Program-made: the position numbers and the translations under genes | Origin: Hysterangium stoloniferum | Taxonomy: Eukaryota; Basidiomycota; Agaricomycetes; Hysterangiales; Hysterangiaceae | Direction: 5' to 3' | NCBI GenBank assembly: GCA_015178975.1 | Contig: WHVD01000055.1 | Location: forward strand, 434,001 to 498,000 | Length of the DNA: 64,000 bases | In this document: piece by piece, positions 12,131 through 23,190 of the stretch | Layout of the letters: each line of letters begins with the position of its first letter | How positions within the stretch are numbered: the first letter of the stretch is position 1 | Notes under the pieces: model-generated | What the model was told of the DNA's origin: nothing | The model's input: the letters and a program-made list of their open reading frames with translations, nothing else | Database searches by the model: none

Positions 12131-12710
12131 GTAGTTCGAAGCTTTGTGTATACGTATGGGCGCTCTCGGCGCCAAAAGAGACAGACAACTTTTACCCAGC
12201 AGACACCACCTCGTAAACGACCCAGACGTCGAATAGCGAGAGGTGTCAAGGGTAACGTTTCAACTACCCTTAAAGGTAGTATTCTCTTGCATACTAACGT
12301 ACTTTGGACTCGAACCGTGAAGGTCGAGTTCCAATCTAAGGTCTTTGCGCTAGTCGACATTATAGTCGACTCGCGCTGTTATTTCTTTACTCTAGATATT
12401 CAGCTTCACGTTGATTATCTATTCTACATCTAGCTAGGAGTTGTACCGTGAAGGTCAACTCTTTTATTCGTTCATTCTAGCTGTCAAGAGCAACTGTACA
12501 GTTGCTCTTGTGATGCATAGCGTGTCTTCTTACTAGCACAGCTTGTCTGGTAATCTACGGTATTGTACTGTACGGTCAATATCTGCTAATAGTAGTTGAA
12601 TAGACACTATTCTTCGTATATCGAACGGTCAGAATCTATCGACTCTTCACAGTATGCTTGATATTTGGAACTCTTCAGAACTCTGAATATCTGTAATCTT
12701 CCAGCATAAA
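12131..12710. repeat. Chain of short hairpins (array B)
   Basis: A second non-coding hairpin chain. It includes a perfect 26-nt palindrome at 12485-12510, arms GAGTTG/CAACTC at 12438-12461, arms ACTCGA/TCGAGT at 12308-12329, and GTCGAC pairs near 12354-12371. The loop ACCGTGAAGG occurs in two hairpins whose stems differ but stay complementary. The distal part resembles 365-425 in array A. Confidence 0.55.
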
Positions 12711-12744
12711 ACCTATCTCTGAAATTAAGGATGTAGGGATGCAG

Positions 12745-13584
12745 TGTTAGGATACACACACAGGCCGGGTTTCCGGAGAAACCCGCGGGATATCCAGTAG
12801 GACTTGGCTTCAGCTTATAGGCTGCGCCCTCGCTAGATCGTGTTGTCCAATTTCAGACAGGCGGATGGGAATCCCGGGGAGTCTGGGCGGGGTTCGTAGG
12901 TCGTAGGTCATAAGTCGGGGGTCATGGGTCGTAAGTCGGAGGTCGTGGATCGTGAGTTGAGATAGTTGAGAGAGATAGATGCGCTGGAGCCCGTGGGCTC
13001 CGACTAGTGCGAGCGATGTGAATCAAGTAAGGTTTTAGAGTGGAAAATGTTATTAGATTACTGGGGGGAATCTAAGCTAATTTTCTGACTGGATTGTATG
13101 TACAACATCTGCCAGTTTATATAGACCATGGAGTGAATGACATACCAAATCCAGTAATGATGAAACGAAACTAACAAAACATAAAATGGGAATAGTAAAC
13201 ACCAAATTGGTGTTAGGAAGGGAAGGGAATGGAGCGGAGTCCGAATCGTGACAAAGCATAACCCATAACGGGAAATGGAGTGGGAGTGGAGTCCTAAATC
13301 GTGACAGGTCATTTGACTAAAACGGGAACGGGGCTCAATTAGAGCAGTGACGGGATTCTGAGCAGGGTCCAGTGACTGATGTGTGGGATGAAGATGGACA
13401 TAGACAGAGACGGAGTCCAGGGGAAGTCTGGTGACTGATATGTGTCGTAATGAGGTCGAACGTAACTAGTCTTGACATAACGGAGTCCAGGCAGGAAATC
13501 CTATAAACAGACGATTGGTGCTTGTAGCGCGTGGGGGCATACGGGTTAATGCCCAGAGTCCGGCGGGATTGTCCGGTCGTAACA
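12745..13584 (+). mobile_element. Solo LTR, family 1 (copy 1)
   Basis: An 840-bp element starts TGTTAGGATACAC and ends GGTCGTAACA, so it has TG...CA ends with a 5-bp inverted terminus. It is flanked by the perfect 5-bp target duplication TGCAG (12740-12744 and 13585-13589). No internal retrotransposon sequence is present. It inserted into older LTR-like sequence: ATATAAGCTGAAGCC follows the right junction. It is strongly similar to the copy at 53587. Confidence 0.93.
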
Positions 13585-13589
13585 TGCAG

Positions 13590-14096
13590 CATATAAGCTG
13601 AAGCCAATGTCCTGACCCTATCTAGAAGTTTCCAAGTTCCCAGTCATTTCCTGATAGTTCTGGAATAAGTTCCCAACATGGCACTTAACAGGAACATGGT
13701 GTTAGGATCCCTGTCATTTTGGACCCCTGCAAGCTGTTTTAGCCTTGTAACCCTCCAGCATCCCACTATTGGTATGTACCTCTGCACACAGTAGCAGCAC
13801 CTGTGGCACCCCCAACACTTGTTTTCTTTGTATATTAGTACCTTTGCCTTCCATCCCATCACCATTCCACATATACATTCCATTTGCCACTTCACACCTT
13901 TTCAGAATAATTTGCTATATTGTATTTGTCTCATTTGGATTTCTATTCCTTTCCCTACTTCCTTTTTACCCATCATCACCCCCACTTCTCTGATCGTCCT
14001 TCTAATCATCCATCTCACTGTAGTATAAAGCTCCTTTATGTATGCTACAGTTTCTTTAGTTCAAATATTGAGTTAGATTACCCCTGTCAGGGTAAT
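13590..14096. repeat. LTR-like repeat, family 2 fragment
   Basis: This non-coding segment between two solo LTRs resembles 440-860, with words such as GTTAGGATCCC, CATTTTGGA and CCCAACACTTGTTT in the same order. It was the target of both flanking solo LTRs. Confidence 0.45.
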
Positions 14097-14905
14097 TGTT
14101 ACGACTGGAAATCCCGCCAGACTCCAGGTACTAACTTATATGCACGCACACCCTACACACACCAATTATCAGTTTACCGGAATACCTGCCAAACTCTGTA
14201 TATCAGACCTGTCCATGCTCAACCTTCATTACTTCATGTATCAGTCACCAGAATACCCACTGGACTCTACTCCTGTCTATCTCCGACCCTGTCCCATGCA
14301 CCAGTCACTGGACCCCACTCAGAAAACCTGACAGCTCTCCAACTGAGCCCTGTACCTGTTATGGTTAAATGACCTGTCACAATTCAGACTCCGCTCCCGC
14401 CCCATTCCCGTTATGGTTTTATGACCTGTCACAATTCGGACTCTGCTCCATTCCATTCCTAACACCAAGTTTGGTGTTTATTTATCTCATTTCATGTTTG
14501 CTAGTTTAGTTTTCATTATTACTGGATTTGGTATGTTATTCATTCCACAGTCTATATAGTCTGGCAGATGTTGTATATACAATCCAGTCAGAAAATCAGC
14601 TTAGATTCCTCCCAGTAATCTCAAGTATATTTTCCACTCTCCTCTTTGAAACACACCACTCTTACTCGTCAGAGCCCATGGGCTTTGACCCATCTATCAC
14701 TCGACCTCCAACCTATTGATCTCGACCCCCCGACCTTTCAACCCACGAACCCTGCCCAGACTCCCTGGGATTCCCATCCACCCATTTGAAATTGGACAAG
14801 ATGATCTCGCAAGGGTGCAGCCTATAAGCTGAAGGCAAGTCCTACCAGCTTTCCCATGGGTTTCTCCAGAAACCCTCCAATAAGCTCTGTGCATGCAACT
14901 TAACA
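14097..14905 (-). mobile_element. Solo LTR, family 1 (copy 2, reversed)
   Basis: This 809-bp element is the reverse complement of the 12745 family. On the + strand it starts TGTTACGACTGG and ends ACTTAACA. A perfect 5-bp target duplication GTAAT lies at 14092-14096 and 14906-14910. It is more diverged than the other two copies, with many transitions. No coding sequence remains. Confidence 0.9.
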
Positions 14906-15084
14906 GTAATATATATAATATATATTTGCCATTTATTTTTTGATTTTAGTTTATTTTATTTTACTATATCTACATGTGCATACAGCAGTGGTGGCTGTTA
15001 GAATATGATAACATGATTAATCATAATCTCATATCTCATCTTGTGACTATATAGGTTCTGGCCAGTTCACACATGTGATTGATA

Positions 15085-15540
15085 TATTTAGTTAGAGTTC
15101 ACTAGATCCGTAGCACGCCATCGTGCACAGACCAGTGCACAGACCATGTATACTAGTATATAGTTAGTTCAGATGAGGAGTAGATCCCTCATCTGAAAGC
15201 CTAGCAATATCACTGGCTTAGCATCTACCTGCTCTACTCTTAAGTGGCTACACTCCAACAGTAGAGAGTCCTTGTACTGTGATTCCCAGGCTAGCAGATT
15301 TTAACAGTGGCATGGCCAGACAATGGCACCTACATAAGGCTGACACTGCTGCCTGCACCCTGATGGATACAGTGCTTCACACTGTGTGCCCATGAGGCCT
15401 CCAGGTGTGCTGGCACTGCAAATACAATCAGTGCCTATGCAAGTGCCAGCACACCATGCAGGCCTACAGTGCCAGGCAGGCTTACATAAGCACCAAGGCA
15501 TGGCTATGCACTGTAGGGTGCATACATGTCATTTTTAGTA
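15085..15540. repeat. Hairpin-rich repeat (array C) with a 14-bp inverted repeat
   Basis: Strong inverted repeats: 15168-15178/15187-15197 (11 bp, 8-nt loop) and 15404-15417/15442-15455 (14 bp perfect, 24-nt loop). Weaker ones include AAGCC/GGCTT near 15197-15220. There is no reading frame of note. The region lies between a solo LTR and the Tc1-like element. Confidence 0.5.
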
Positions 15541-15649
15541 TTTTTCTCAGAGTTCTAATAAATAAAAAATACTAAATAAATATTAAATAAATAGTATAAA
15601 TATGTACTGTAGTAGACCTGTACATACTCATTTCTTTAGTTTCAATCTC

Positions 15650-15972
15650 TTAGAATTTCCACTAAAACGAGTGTGATCTCCCCTGTCATTGAGCTGTCCC
15701 CTCTTCATATTTCTATATTCTATCTTGTGTTTGGTAGCCTTGTTAGTGTTGCCCTAACAACCCCCTTTTAGTTCTCAAGTCCTATTACTCCTATCTAATA
15801 CTCTTGAAGGCATCTTCAGCAAGCCATGACCCCTTACCTCACAACTCTTAGTAATTTGGCCTCCTGGTTGATTGAGCTAAGTGTTGATCTTCATTTCCTA
15901 TCATACTATCTGCTCTGTTTGAAATACTGGAGCACCCTAACAGTTCATATGAGGGCACAACACATATGTATG
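15650..15972. repeat. LTR-like repeat, family 2, truncated
   Basis: It resembles 880-1070 base for base over long stretches (GTTGATTGAGCTAAGTGTTGA..., TACTGGAGCAC...). It breaks off after GCACAACACATA, exactly where the truncated left end of the Tc1-like element begins. Confidence 0.5.
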
Positions 15973-17430
15973 TACCTTATACCTCAGCAGATAAAATAGT
16001 AAAAATCACCAAAATATTTGTCAACATGCTCTATCATGTATAGTTTGATATGACATTATGTGATCTCCATATATGGTAACAATATGAATATTTTAATAGA
16101 GAAGGTTCATTGGATACCTTTTGTTGCTGACAAGGTTAGGTGGGAAATTACTTGTATTTAGTACTTGGTATAGCCACCCTTTGCCTTTAATGTATCTGAA
16201 ACTTTCCTATGCATATTTGCAATCAAATCCTGACACACCTTTGCATCAATCTTGTACCATTCCTTCACCACCCTCTCCCAAAACTCTTCCATCCCCTGGA
16301 GTGCATTATCATACTCTGCCAACCTCCTCTTCAGGTGGTTCCATAAGTATTCAATGAGATTCAGGTCAGGAAACTGTGCTGGTCATGAGAGAACCCTGAA
16401 ACCATTTATTGGAACCAAACCTCCAGAATCTGTATGTAGAGATCCCTATCCATCCTTCCATCAATCTTGCATGCATACCCAACCCCCCTTCACAGCATAC
16501 ACCCTCATACCATCAAAGATCCACCACCAAACTTCAGGATTCCCTCAACCAGCCTGTCACTTAAGCCCTCCCCTGCCTTTTTCCACACCCACTTCCTACC
16601 ATCCAACCCAGGCTATAGATTTTTGTCTCATCAGACCACACCACCTTCTTCCATTGCTCCACAGTCTAATTCTGATGTGCCAAAGCAAAGTCCACCCTCT
16701 CCTTCCTATGCTTCTTAGAAAGAAGAAGCCTTTTCTTCTTTACTACAGGCTTTATTCCAGCTGCCTTGAGTCCACAATGCACTGTTTGAGGATGGAGTGA
16801 CTGGTTGGTGATAGTTGAAAGTGCCTTTGTTATACATATCTACAGCTGTGTCAGCCTTCCTAGAGCTGATAAGACATCATGCAAAACAGATGTTGGTGTA
16901 GAGAGCTTGGAAGGGTGACTACCAGAAGCCTTAGAAAAGTGGGAATCATATTCAGAATGAAGTTTAGAGATAGTAGCAAAGCCATAGCCAGTAGAAAGTG
17001 AAATAGGTTTGGCAGAATAGCCAGCATCAAGTAGAGAAAGGATCTCATGCTGGGCAGCAGGGGAAAGGGGATGCATAGTTGGAATTAGGAGAATCTTAGT
17101 TGTGAGAGCCCTTTGACTTATACTTTAGCACAACATGATCACATAACATGTTGAAAAAACATGAACAAGTGCAAACAATCAACATAGTATATGATTTTCA
17201 TTCAAGAGCCTGTCAGCAACAAAAGGTATCCAATAAATCTTCTATATGAAAATATTCATATTGTTGACACGTGTATACTGTATGGAGATTACACAATGTC
17301 ATTATGTTATATGTATCAAAACTATGCATGATATACCATGTTGACAAATATTCTGGTGATGTTTACTATTTTATCTACTGAGGTGTAAGGTATGTAAGTT
17401 GAAACTGGATACATTTTGTGAGTCACTGTA
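15973..17430. mobile_element. Tc1/mariner-type element with ~190-bp inverted repeats, left end truncated
   Basis: The left sequence from 15973 matches the reverse complement of the right end over about 190 bp, through GATACCTTTTGTTGCTGACA near 16113-16132. The right terminus runs to CACTG followed by TA at 17429-17430, the usual mariner end and target. About 45-50 bp of the left terminus are missing. The minus strand carries one decayed transposase. Confidence 0.85.
16158..17076 (-). pseudogene. Tc1/mariner transposase, decayed
   Basis: The N-terminus (from 17076) is a helix-turn-helix of the Tc1 kind with SLSTGYGFATISKLH. The middle keeps KKVVWSDETK, the first catalytic Asp. The C-terminal part carries PDLNLIEYLWNHLKRRL with the catalytic acid region and ends GGYTKY-stop at 16158. 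Premature stops interrupt it: two are former Trp codons (HQN-stop-TVEQWKK near 16665; GGGSLMV-stop near 16508). A third break lies a few codons after that second stop. The element is therefore dead. Family identity is clear from the DDE-domain motifs. Confidence 0.85.
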
Positions 17431-17943
17431 GATGATATCCCACAGAAAGTGTGAATAAATCAGATTCTCGCACATTTAGTGGGTATTAGACGTCCTAAGG
17501 GGATAAAAATCCGTGTTTTGTGAAATGTAGGATGTACTTTGTCACGGAGCGAACGCTGATGAAGCCGAATTTTATTCATCTATTCTGTCCTACATATTGG
17601 GTAAAAAAGATGTGTTGTAGAAATGTCTGATGAAGATCTCGTGTTCACGGCAAGGGAGGGAATCAAGGACTGGAAAACAGGGTGTGTGCTGGGTGCACGC
17701 TGCAACCAGTCAGACTTGCAATCGCCCGTGGTAGAAGCTGAGTATGACGGATGACCAGGGCTAGCAAATGATCAGAATAGGGATAGTTTAATGGTGGTAC
17801 CGAATTATGACTGAGTTCACTGTCACCGATATCTAGAGAAATGTTCCAGTACTCCACAGATACTCCCAAATATTGGTGGTAGAAATTCGGCATGGAGAGG
17901 CGCTATCCACAATCACAATGATAACCAAGGGGGAAACAGTGGC
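17431..17943. other. Intergenic 3' of the unknown gene
   Basis: A minus-strand frame at 17663-17893 could be an extra exon or noise. I found no splice pair that joins it convincingly to the gene upstream. Otherwise nothing recognisable. Confidence 0.35.
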
Positions 17944-19857
17944 TTAATTGTTGGCAGAAACGGCGTTTCCAACCCATCCATTTTCCTCTAGGACCGATAT
18001 GCAATGGGAATTGCATAGGACCGAAGGACCCGTGAATGGAATGGCTATCAAGAGTAGGAAGGAGTGAGAGGCAGTTTCCAACCGTGGAAAGTTTCTGGAA
18101 TAGTCGGGTTGAAGGCGACAGTCCAGTGCATCGAGATGTGAGATAAGGTCGACGAAAGCGCTTACTACATTTTCTGCTCGTATTTCAGTACAGGAAAATT
18201 CCGGATCAGGAGAAGCTGCTATGAGCTTCATGATTGTCTCGATTATGTCGGCAAGAAGGGCGAGCACCATCCAGGGGTCACATTGGGTCGAGATATGACT
18301 AGAAGGTGAAGTATAGTTAGTACATTAGTTGCGAGAAGTGCGTGTAAAACGTGCCGTAAGTGAAAAACAAAACACGATGCAATGCGACCGATCCTATTGG
18401 TATTGTTTCTCAGCATTGTGCTGTCCACGAAATACGCCTCCATAACCTCTACTCTCGAATCGAAAAGCCCGTATGTATCACCTTTCACCAAAGACCCAGC
18501 CGAAACGGTGGCATCTAGGGCAACATCCAATAATTCCTCGCATATGATCTTAAACCGTGCGTCCTGTTGTGAACATGTCATGGAGAGTCGCATTCGGTTG
18601 GGAAAAACCCCTCTCCTGTAGTAGTGTCTTCGGTTGCATCTGTCATTGCTTAACTCAGATCAGTGTGAGGAATACTAATACATATCTCACGGTTGCAGCG
18701 AGAGTTCCAAATAGTCGTGAATAACATTCAGTTCGTTGAGCGACAGCTTACGTAAATTGCTCACTCCATGCAACACGATACTTTCAAGCAGGAGGGAAAG
18801 CCAGTTATGATACCATCTCCCCGAGCCACTTGCACATTGAGTGATCATTGAGATGAAAGTGGATGCGATCTCGGAGCTATGGGTGTGTAGGGGTGCACTG
18901 GTCAGACTTTTATACAGTGTTGACATAATTTCAGTCGACACCAGACTATCATGTTCCGTGTCGATGACCGCGCCGAATGCATAAAATGCATAACCTAACC
19001 AAAGTGATGTAGACCAGTGGAAATTTTCGTCACCGTCGTATCCATAAGTGAAGTGCCGGGCTAGGAGTAAAACTTTAGATGCTTGTTTTCGAATATACGA
19101 TGGATACGATGGCCTGTAAAGGTATTCAATTTTCAAAGCTTCGGTGATAAATTCGTGCCATGGATGACGACTCATACCGCATCAAATCCGCACTCTCCTG
19201 CACTATTATTCCCAAGCCTCTTAGAGACAGGCGTTTGCGAAGGTGTCTAGTTATTCCATAAGACCGGCCAAGATCCACAATTTGGTAATACAATAATAGC
19301 TTGGTTACGAACACCGAAATTTTTGCACGGTAAAGGATTGTTGTCCCAACTCGTTCCAAAGCTAGACCACAAAAATATCCTGGTTCAATCTCACCATCTG
19401 CGTGACTATTCGTTTCGCTAGCACCCCAATCACTATTGGATCTGAAGCCGTCTGGGATAATAATCACGCATGGTGGGTACGAACATGTCGCGTGACCCTG
19501 GCACTGTGGGGATGAGTTATTCGTTGATTCAGTAATAATATTATTGATTTCAATGAACAGATGGCCCACAATTTCGCGTGTCCAAATGGATACCTGTTCT
19601 TCGGACAGCTGGATATGACCAACATAATCGGTCCCCTGTAAGCATATATCATGGCCTCGTTCATCACAACCCCATCGTTCCTGGAGCATTTTATAAGCCC
19701 TGATTGTCCTTGTGATGTTTTCGTTGCTCTGCTGCAAGTCAGTACTTATTGGGACTGCTGAAGGGGAAACCGTAGGCGGCAAATCTTCAATATCGTCCAC
19801 GTGAGTTATCTCGCCCATCTCGTAGCTATTTGGCGGGATATCGGTAGTGTTGGCCAT
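17944..19857 (-). CDS. Unrecognised protein, 565 residues
   Basis: I do not recognise this protein. A four-exon model (19178-19857, 18691-19113, 18376-18615, 17944-18298) keeps one reading frame through three introns with good GT and AG sites, which supports a real gene. The ATG at 19857 (MANTTDIPPNSYEMGE) was chosen. The N-terminal ~60 residues are acidic and polar. The rest looks helical, with hydrophobic stretches such as ILYRAKISVFVTKLLLYYQ and a Cys cluster CQGHATCSYPPC. There are no clear membrane segments or catalytic motifs. It sits between a dead Tc1 element and a retroposon, so it might be lineage-specific. Exon 3/4 joining uses a GTGTTT donor and is the weakest junction. Confidence 0.55.
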
Positions 19858-20068
19858 TAGCGCTCGATTCTGGATAAACAACAAGTTATGCCTCTACGAT
19901 AAGGAATTGGGCGATGTGTACATTACATTGTGGTGGACCTTATTCAGGCTGTGTTGCAATGCCAATATTTCGGCATATTACAACATACTTTGACAGAAAT
20001 GCTATGCAGATGAACCAGAAATAATCCGAAGCACCCTTCATTTCCATTTAAGTAAGAGGATCACCTGA

Positions 20069-20589
20069 CAAGGCTCTCTTGTTCCGTGACCACCACCTGC
20101 CTCTGGGGTTGGGACCCCCAGTGCTCGTGGTGAGAGGCGGAGAGGCGAATGACAGTGAACAGGTTTGGGGGCCTCTGAATTCACTGCTCTGTCAAAGTCG
20201 GCAACCTTCAGCTGCGCACCAGTGTCGTCTGCGGAACGTCACTGGCACCTACCAACCATGACTGCTCTCCGGCAGCAGTCTACCCTTCCAGCATTCACCT
20301 ATGCACTAGCAATGCAAGACTTCAGTGTGCCTGCAGCCCTTGTCGACGCCTGCTAGCAGGATCTCGGGCTTTTCTTGGGGCTTCGGCCCAAGGCCTCAAG
20401 GCCTCAGCTCTATACGTGTATATCTACATGCCCCCCCTTTGCTTACTAAAATCCCTTCCACGCATGTAGCTCACTCGGGACTTCGTACCACCGTAGCATG
20501 GTTTCTCTGGGGGCCTTTTCACCCCCTAGCCGCAGTTAGCCATTGTTGCTTGAAGCGGGATACAAATATATCAAAAAAAAAAAAAAAAA
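20069..20589 (+). mobile_element. Poly(A)-tailed retroposon (SINE-like or 5'-truncated LINE)
   Basis: A 521-bp insert ends in 17 A residues (20573-20589). It is flanked by a direct repeat AGGATCACCTGA (20057-20068; the right copy ends at 20600, its first A shared with the tail). This is the hallmark of target-primed reverse transcription. The body is GC-rich against an AT-rich background. It holds no convincing coding frame and no obvious tRNA head. Confidence 0.85.
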
Positions 20590-20600
20590 GGATCACCTGA

Positions 20601-20989
20601 TCATCTGACGGGCCATGGGAAAGTGCCAGAGTCTCACGACTGCCGTGAACACCTCAAAATGCCCTCAAAGACACATTTGAACAGCATAAAATAGATATAG
20701 TTTTGTATATATATAATATCAATCTGTGTACTCCCCTATTAATTTACTTTAAGACTGGGTTTTAATGTGAATTAGCCCCTTTTCTAAGAGCATATACCAT
20801 TCAAAACATAGCTATGTTTTAGTTTGAAGCCAATGTGTATATTCATGGCAATTGTCCCTTTTCGTGACACCCCTCACAGCAGTGTGCGGCACCCACAGTG
20901 AGCAGTCCTGACCCAAACCACACTATATCTTTTGGTGACACTTGGATCAGCTTCTCCATTTCCACTGTTATTGAGCATTGTTTCTTTCT
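20601..20989. other. AT-rich intergenic
   Basis: No gene or repeat boundary was recognised between the retroposon and the next LTR-like debris. Confidence 0.35.
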
Positions 20990-21800
20990 AGTTTATAGAG
21001 TCAGACCTCCTGACTAGTATGATCTCTATCATTGGCCCCCCAACTAGAGCCTCCCCTCTCTCTTTTAGCTTAGACCTTAACACATGGGTTCTGAGGGTAC
21101 AAATAGAGATTTTAACTAATGGAAGATATGAGGGTAACTGGCAGGGGCAGCCAAAGTCTTGGGAAAGTCCAAGATGAATCCAGGAACATACACACATGGG
21201 ACAATAAACTGATTGGCAACCAGGTATCAAGACTGATTGGAATGGATATTACATATATTGTGAGAGCCAAGATCTCCAGGCAGGTTCAGGTTGCTGATTG
21301 ATATAAAAAGGGGACATGTAATGGTAAAGATGTTTAAGTACTAAATACATATGATAAGTTTTGCTTCGTGATGAGGCAATAGACATATCACTTACTCTCA
21401 GCAGTTAAATGTTCGCTGAGAGATTCACTAACTATACTACACATATATAATAGTACATTCGAGAGGAGATTGAACATCATAACTCATTGCGTCTTCTGGA
21501 GACATTTTGTCTCACCTTTTTCATACAAGCACTTACTTCTGCAATACTCATTATACCTAATAAATGGAGGTTCCAGGTCCTGGTGGGTTGTCTGGTCCTA
21601 ACAGATGATTGGAACCCTCAGCTATGATTCCCTTGTTTCTAATTTTGTAAACACTCCAACTACCTGACTATATTGTACCTTTCATTCAGACTCATATGTT
21701 CCATCCTTATTCTTGTTTTAGTCCACTGTTAGGAACCTAATTCTTGGGCCCTCACAACCTGTTCCCACTCTGGCATCCTGACATACAATTTCATGTTGGT
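20990..21800. repeat. LTR-like repeat debris, family 2
   Basis: Sequence at 20993-21085 matches 1095-1210 (AGAGT...GACCTCC, GACTAGTA...ATCTCTAT, TTTTAGCTTAGA). GGTTCCAGGTCC..., TGGTGGGTTGTC near 21570-21590 matches 445-475. No coding frame. The segment 21801-22384 is AT-rich with no gene. Confidence 0.4.
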
Positions 21801-22384
21801 GTTTCAAGAGGGACAAATTGGGAAAGAGTGAAATCTTACTCCATGAAACTGATATGACTGAAAATGTAGTGTTTAAAAATGTTATTAAGTTTCTCTGAGT
21901 TAGATCACATGTCCTATTAAATACTTCAAATTGTTGATACAGAAGAAAGTTGCAAGGGTATGGGAGGCTTGCCCCCCCATGGGTTCAACCCTTGTTCATT
22001 ATGTGAGTGAACTCCGAAAGTATGCCTTATGCAATTTTGTGTTGGGATTTATTGCTGTTGAGTTGCAAGCCGTTGAGAACGCTCACGGTTTCGCTATGTT
22101 TTTGGCCATATTCCGTTTATTAGTATATCGGCACTCGGCTGTGGTAATTTGCAGTATAATCGGCTGTAATGGATAAAGGACTTTGTCGCCCCGAAAACCT
22201 ACCGTATATTTTCAACATCTTGTGCCCGTGTCATTGTAATGTGTATCATCACTTATTTGGTCAGTAATACTAATTACAATTTTTGTCGCTCCCAAGTTTT
22301 CCACTACGGTTCCGCACTCCAAATCCCACTTGTTTGCTTGTAGGTTTTACCATTTTATTAGATGAAGTCGACGGAGTTCTTAAA

Positions 22385-22475
22385 GGCGCTATGACCGAGT
22401 GGTTAAGGTGTCAGATTTGAATTAGCCACTATCTGATCCTCTTTGAGGGCGCAGGTTCAAATCCTGCTGGCGTCG
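22385..22475 (+). tRNA. tRNA-Ser(TGA) with a short intron
   Basis: A type II tRNA. The acceptor stem GGCGCTA pairs with TGGCGTC (two G-T pairs) and the D arm is ACC...GGT. The anticodon stem is TCAGA/TCTGA with anticodon TGA. An intron of about 9 nt follows position 37. The variable arm CCTC-TTT-GAGG is long and the T arm is GCAGG/CCTGC. A T6 run follows directly as terminator. The body closely resembles the Ser gene at 26523-26615. Confidence 0.93.
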
Positions 22476-23190
22476 TTTTTTCTTCTCAGCATCCATTTTG
22501 CTTGTCGAACCCTTTTATTTTTACCATTAGCCAAAATAATCTTTTCTATTGCCAGCTCATCGCAGGCTTTTCCTGGGTTTAGAAAAGACATTAATCCCAA
22601 GGCACAAATTGCCTTCAGAATGTAATACATGTTTACAAAAAACATGGCAGCGATAAAGTTAGGGGAGAGTTTAGCAGCCTTCTAAGGGGGCACATGAATT
22701 CGTCCTGGCCAATCAAGATCAAGACTCGAAACAGCAGAAATAATGTGTTAGAGGCTGATTTATATCTAAGCCAATCTGACTACTCAAAGGCATACATGAA
22801 AGAGGGTCAACTTCGCCCCAGATCGAAAGTGATCTGACCTAATTTCTTTTCTTAGTGCATGTCCTAACGCAGTCTTGAAGACAAGGGTTACCAGAACCCG
22901 GGCCAAGTACTGATGCGAACAATATATTTTAACAGAGACGTCGGGCCGTATAACACGAAGAACATGCAAATGACCTTCACAAAGTCAAAATAGCAAGAAA
23001 CAGTAACCTGGAATACACACAACGCGAGTCATCCAGAACACCTGTCGCGTCGTGTACACGTATGGGAAACGATAAACCCTTGTTCATGCCCATCACACAC
23101 GAGTTACCAAATCACTCTACATAGCCATCAGTTTTCGCCAAGCCCGCCCTATAAACACAGCTTAGACAAGATAAACGAAGCGAATAACAA
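22476..23190. other. Intergenic between tRNA-Ser and Nup96
   Basis: No gene was seen. The right part is the 3' flank of Nup96. Confidence 0.4.

Noticed and set aside
16252..16800. 182-residue plus-strand frame
   Set aside because: It is antisense to the decayed Tc1 transposase, which is clearly recognisable on the minus strand.
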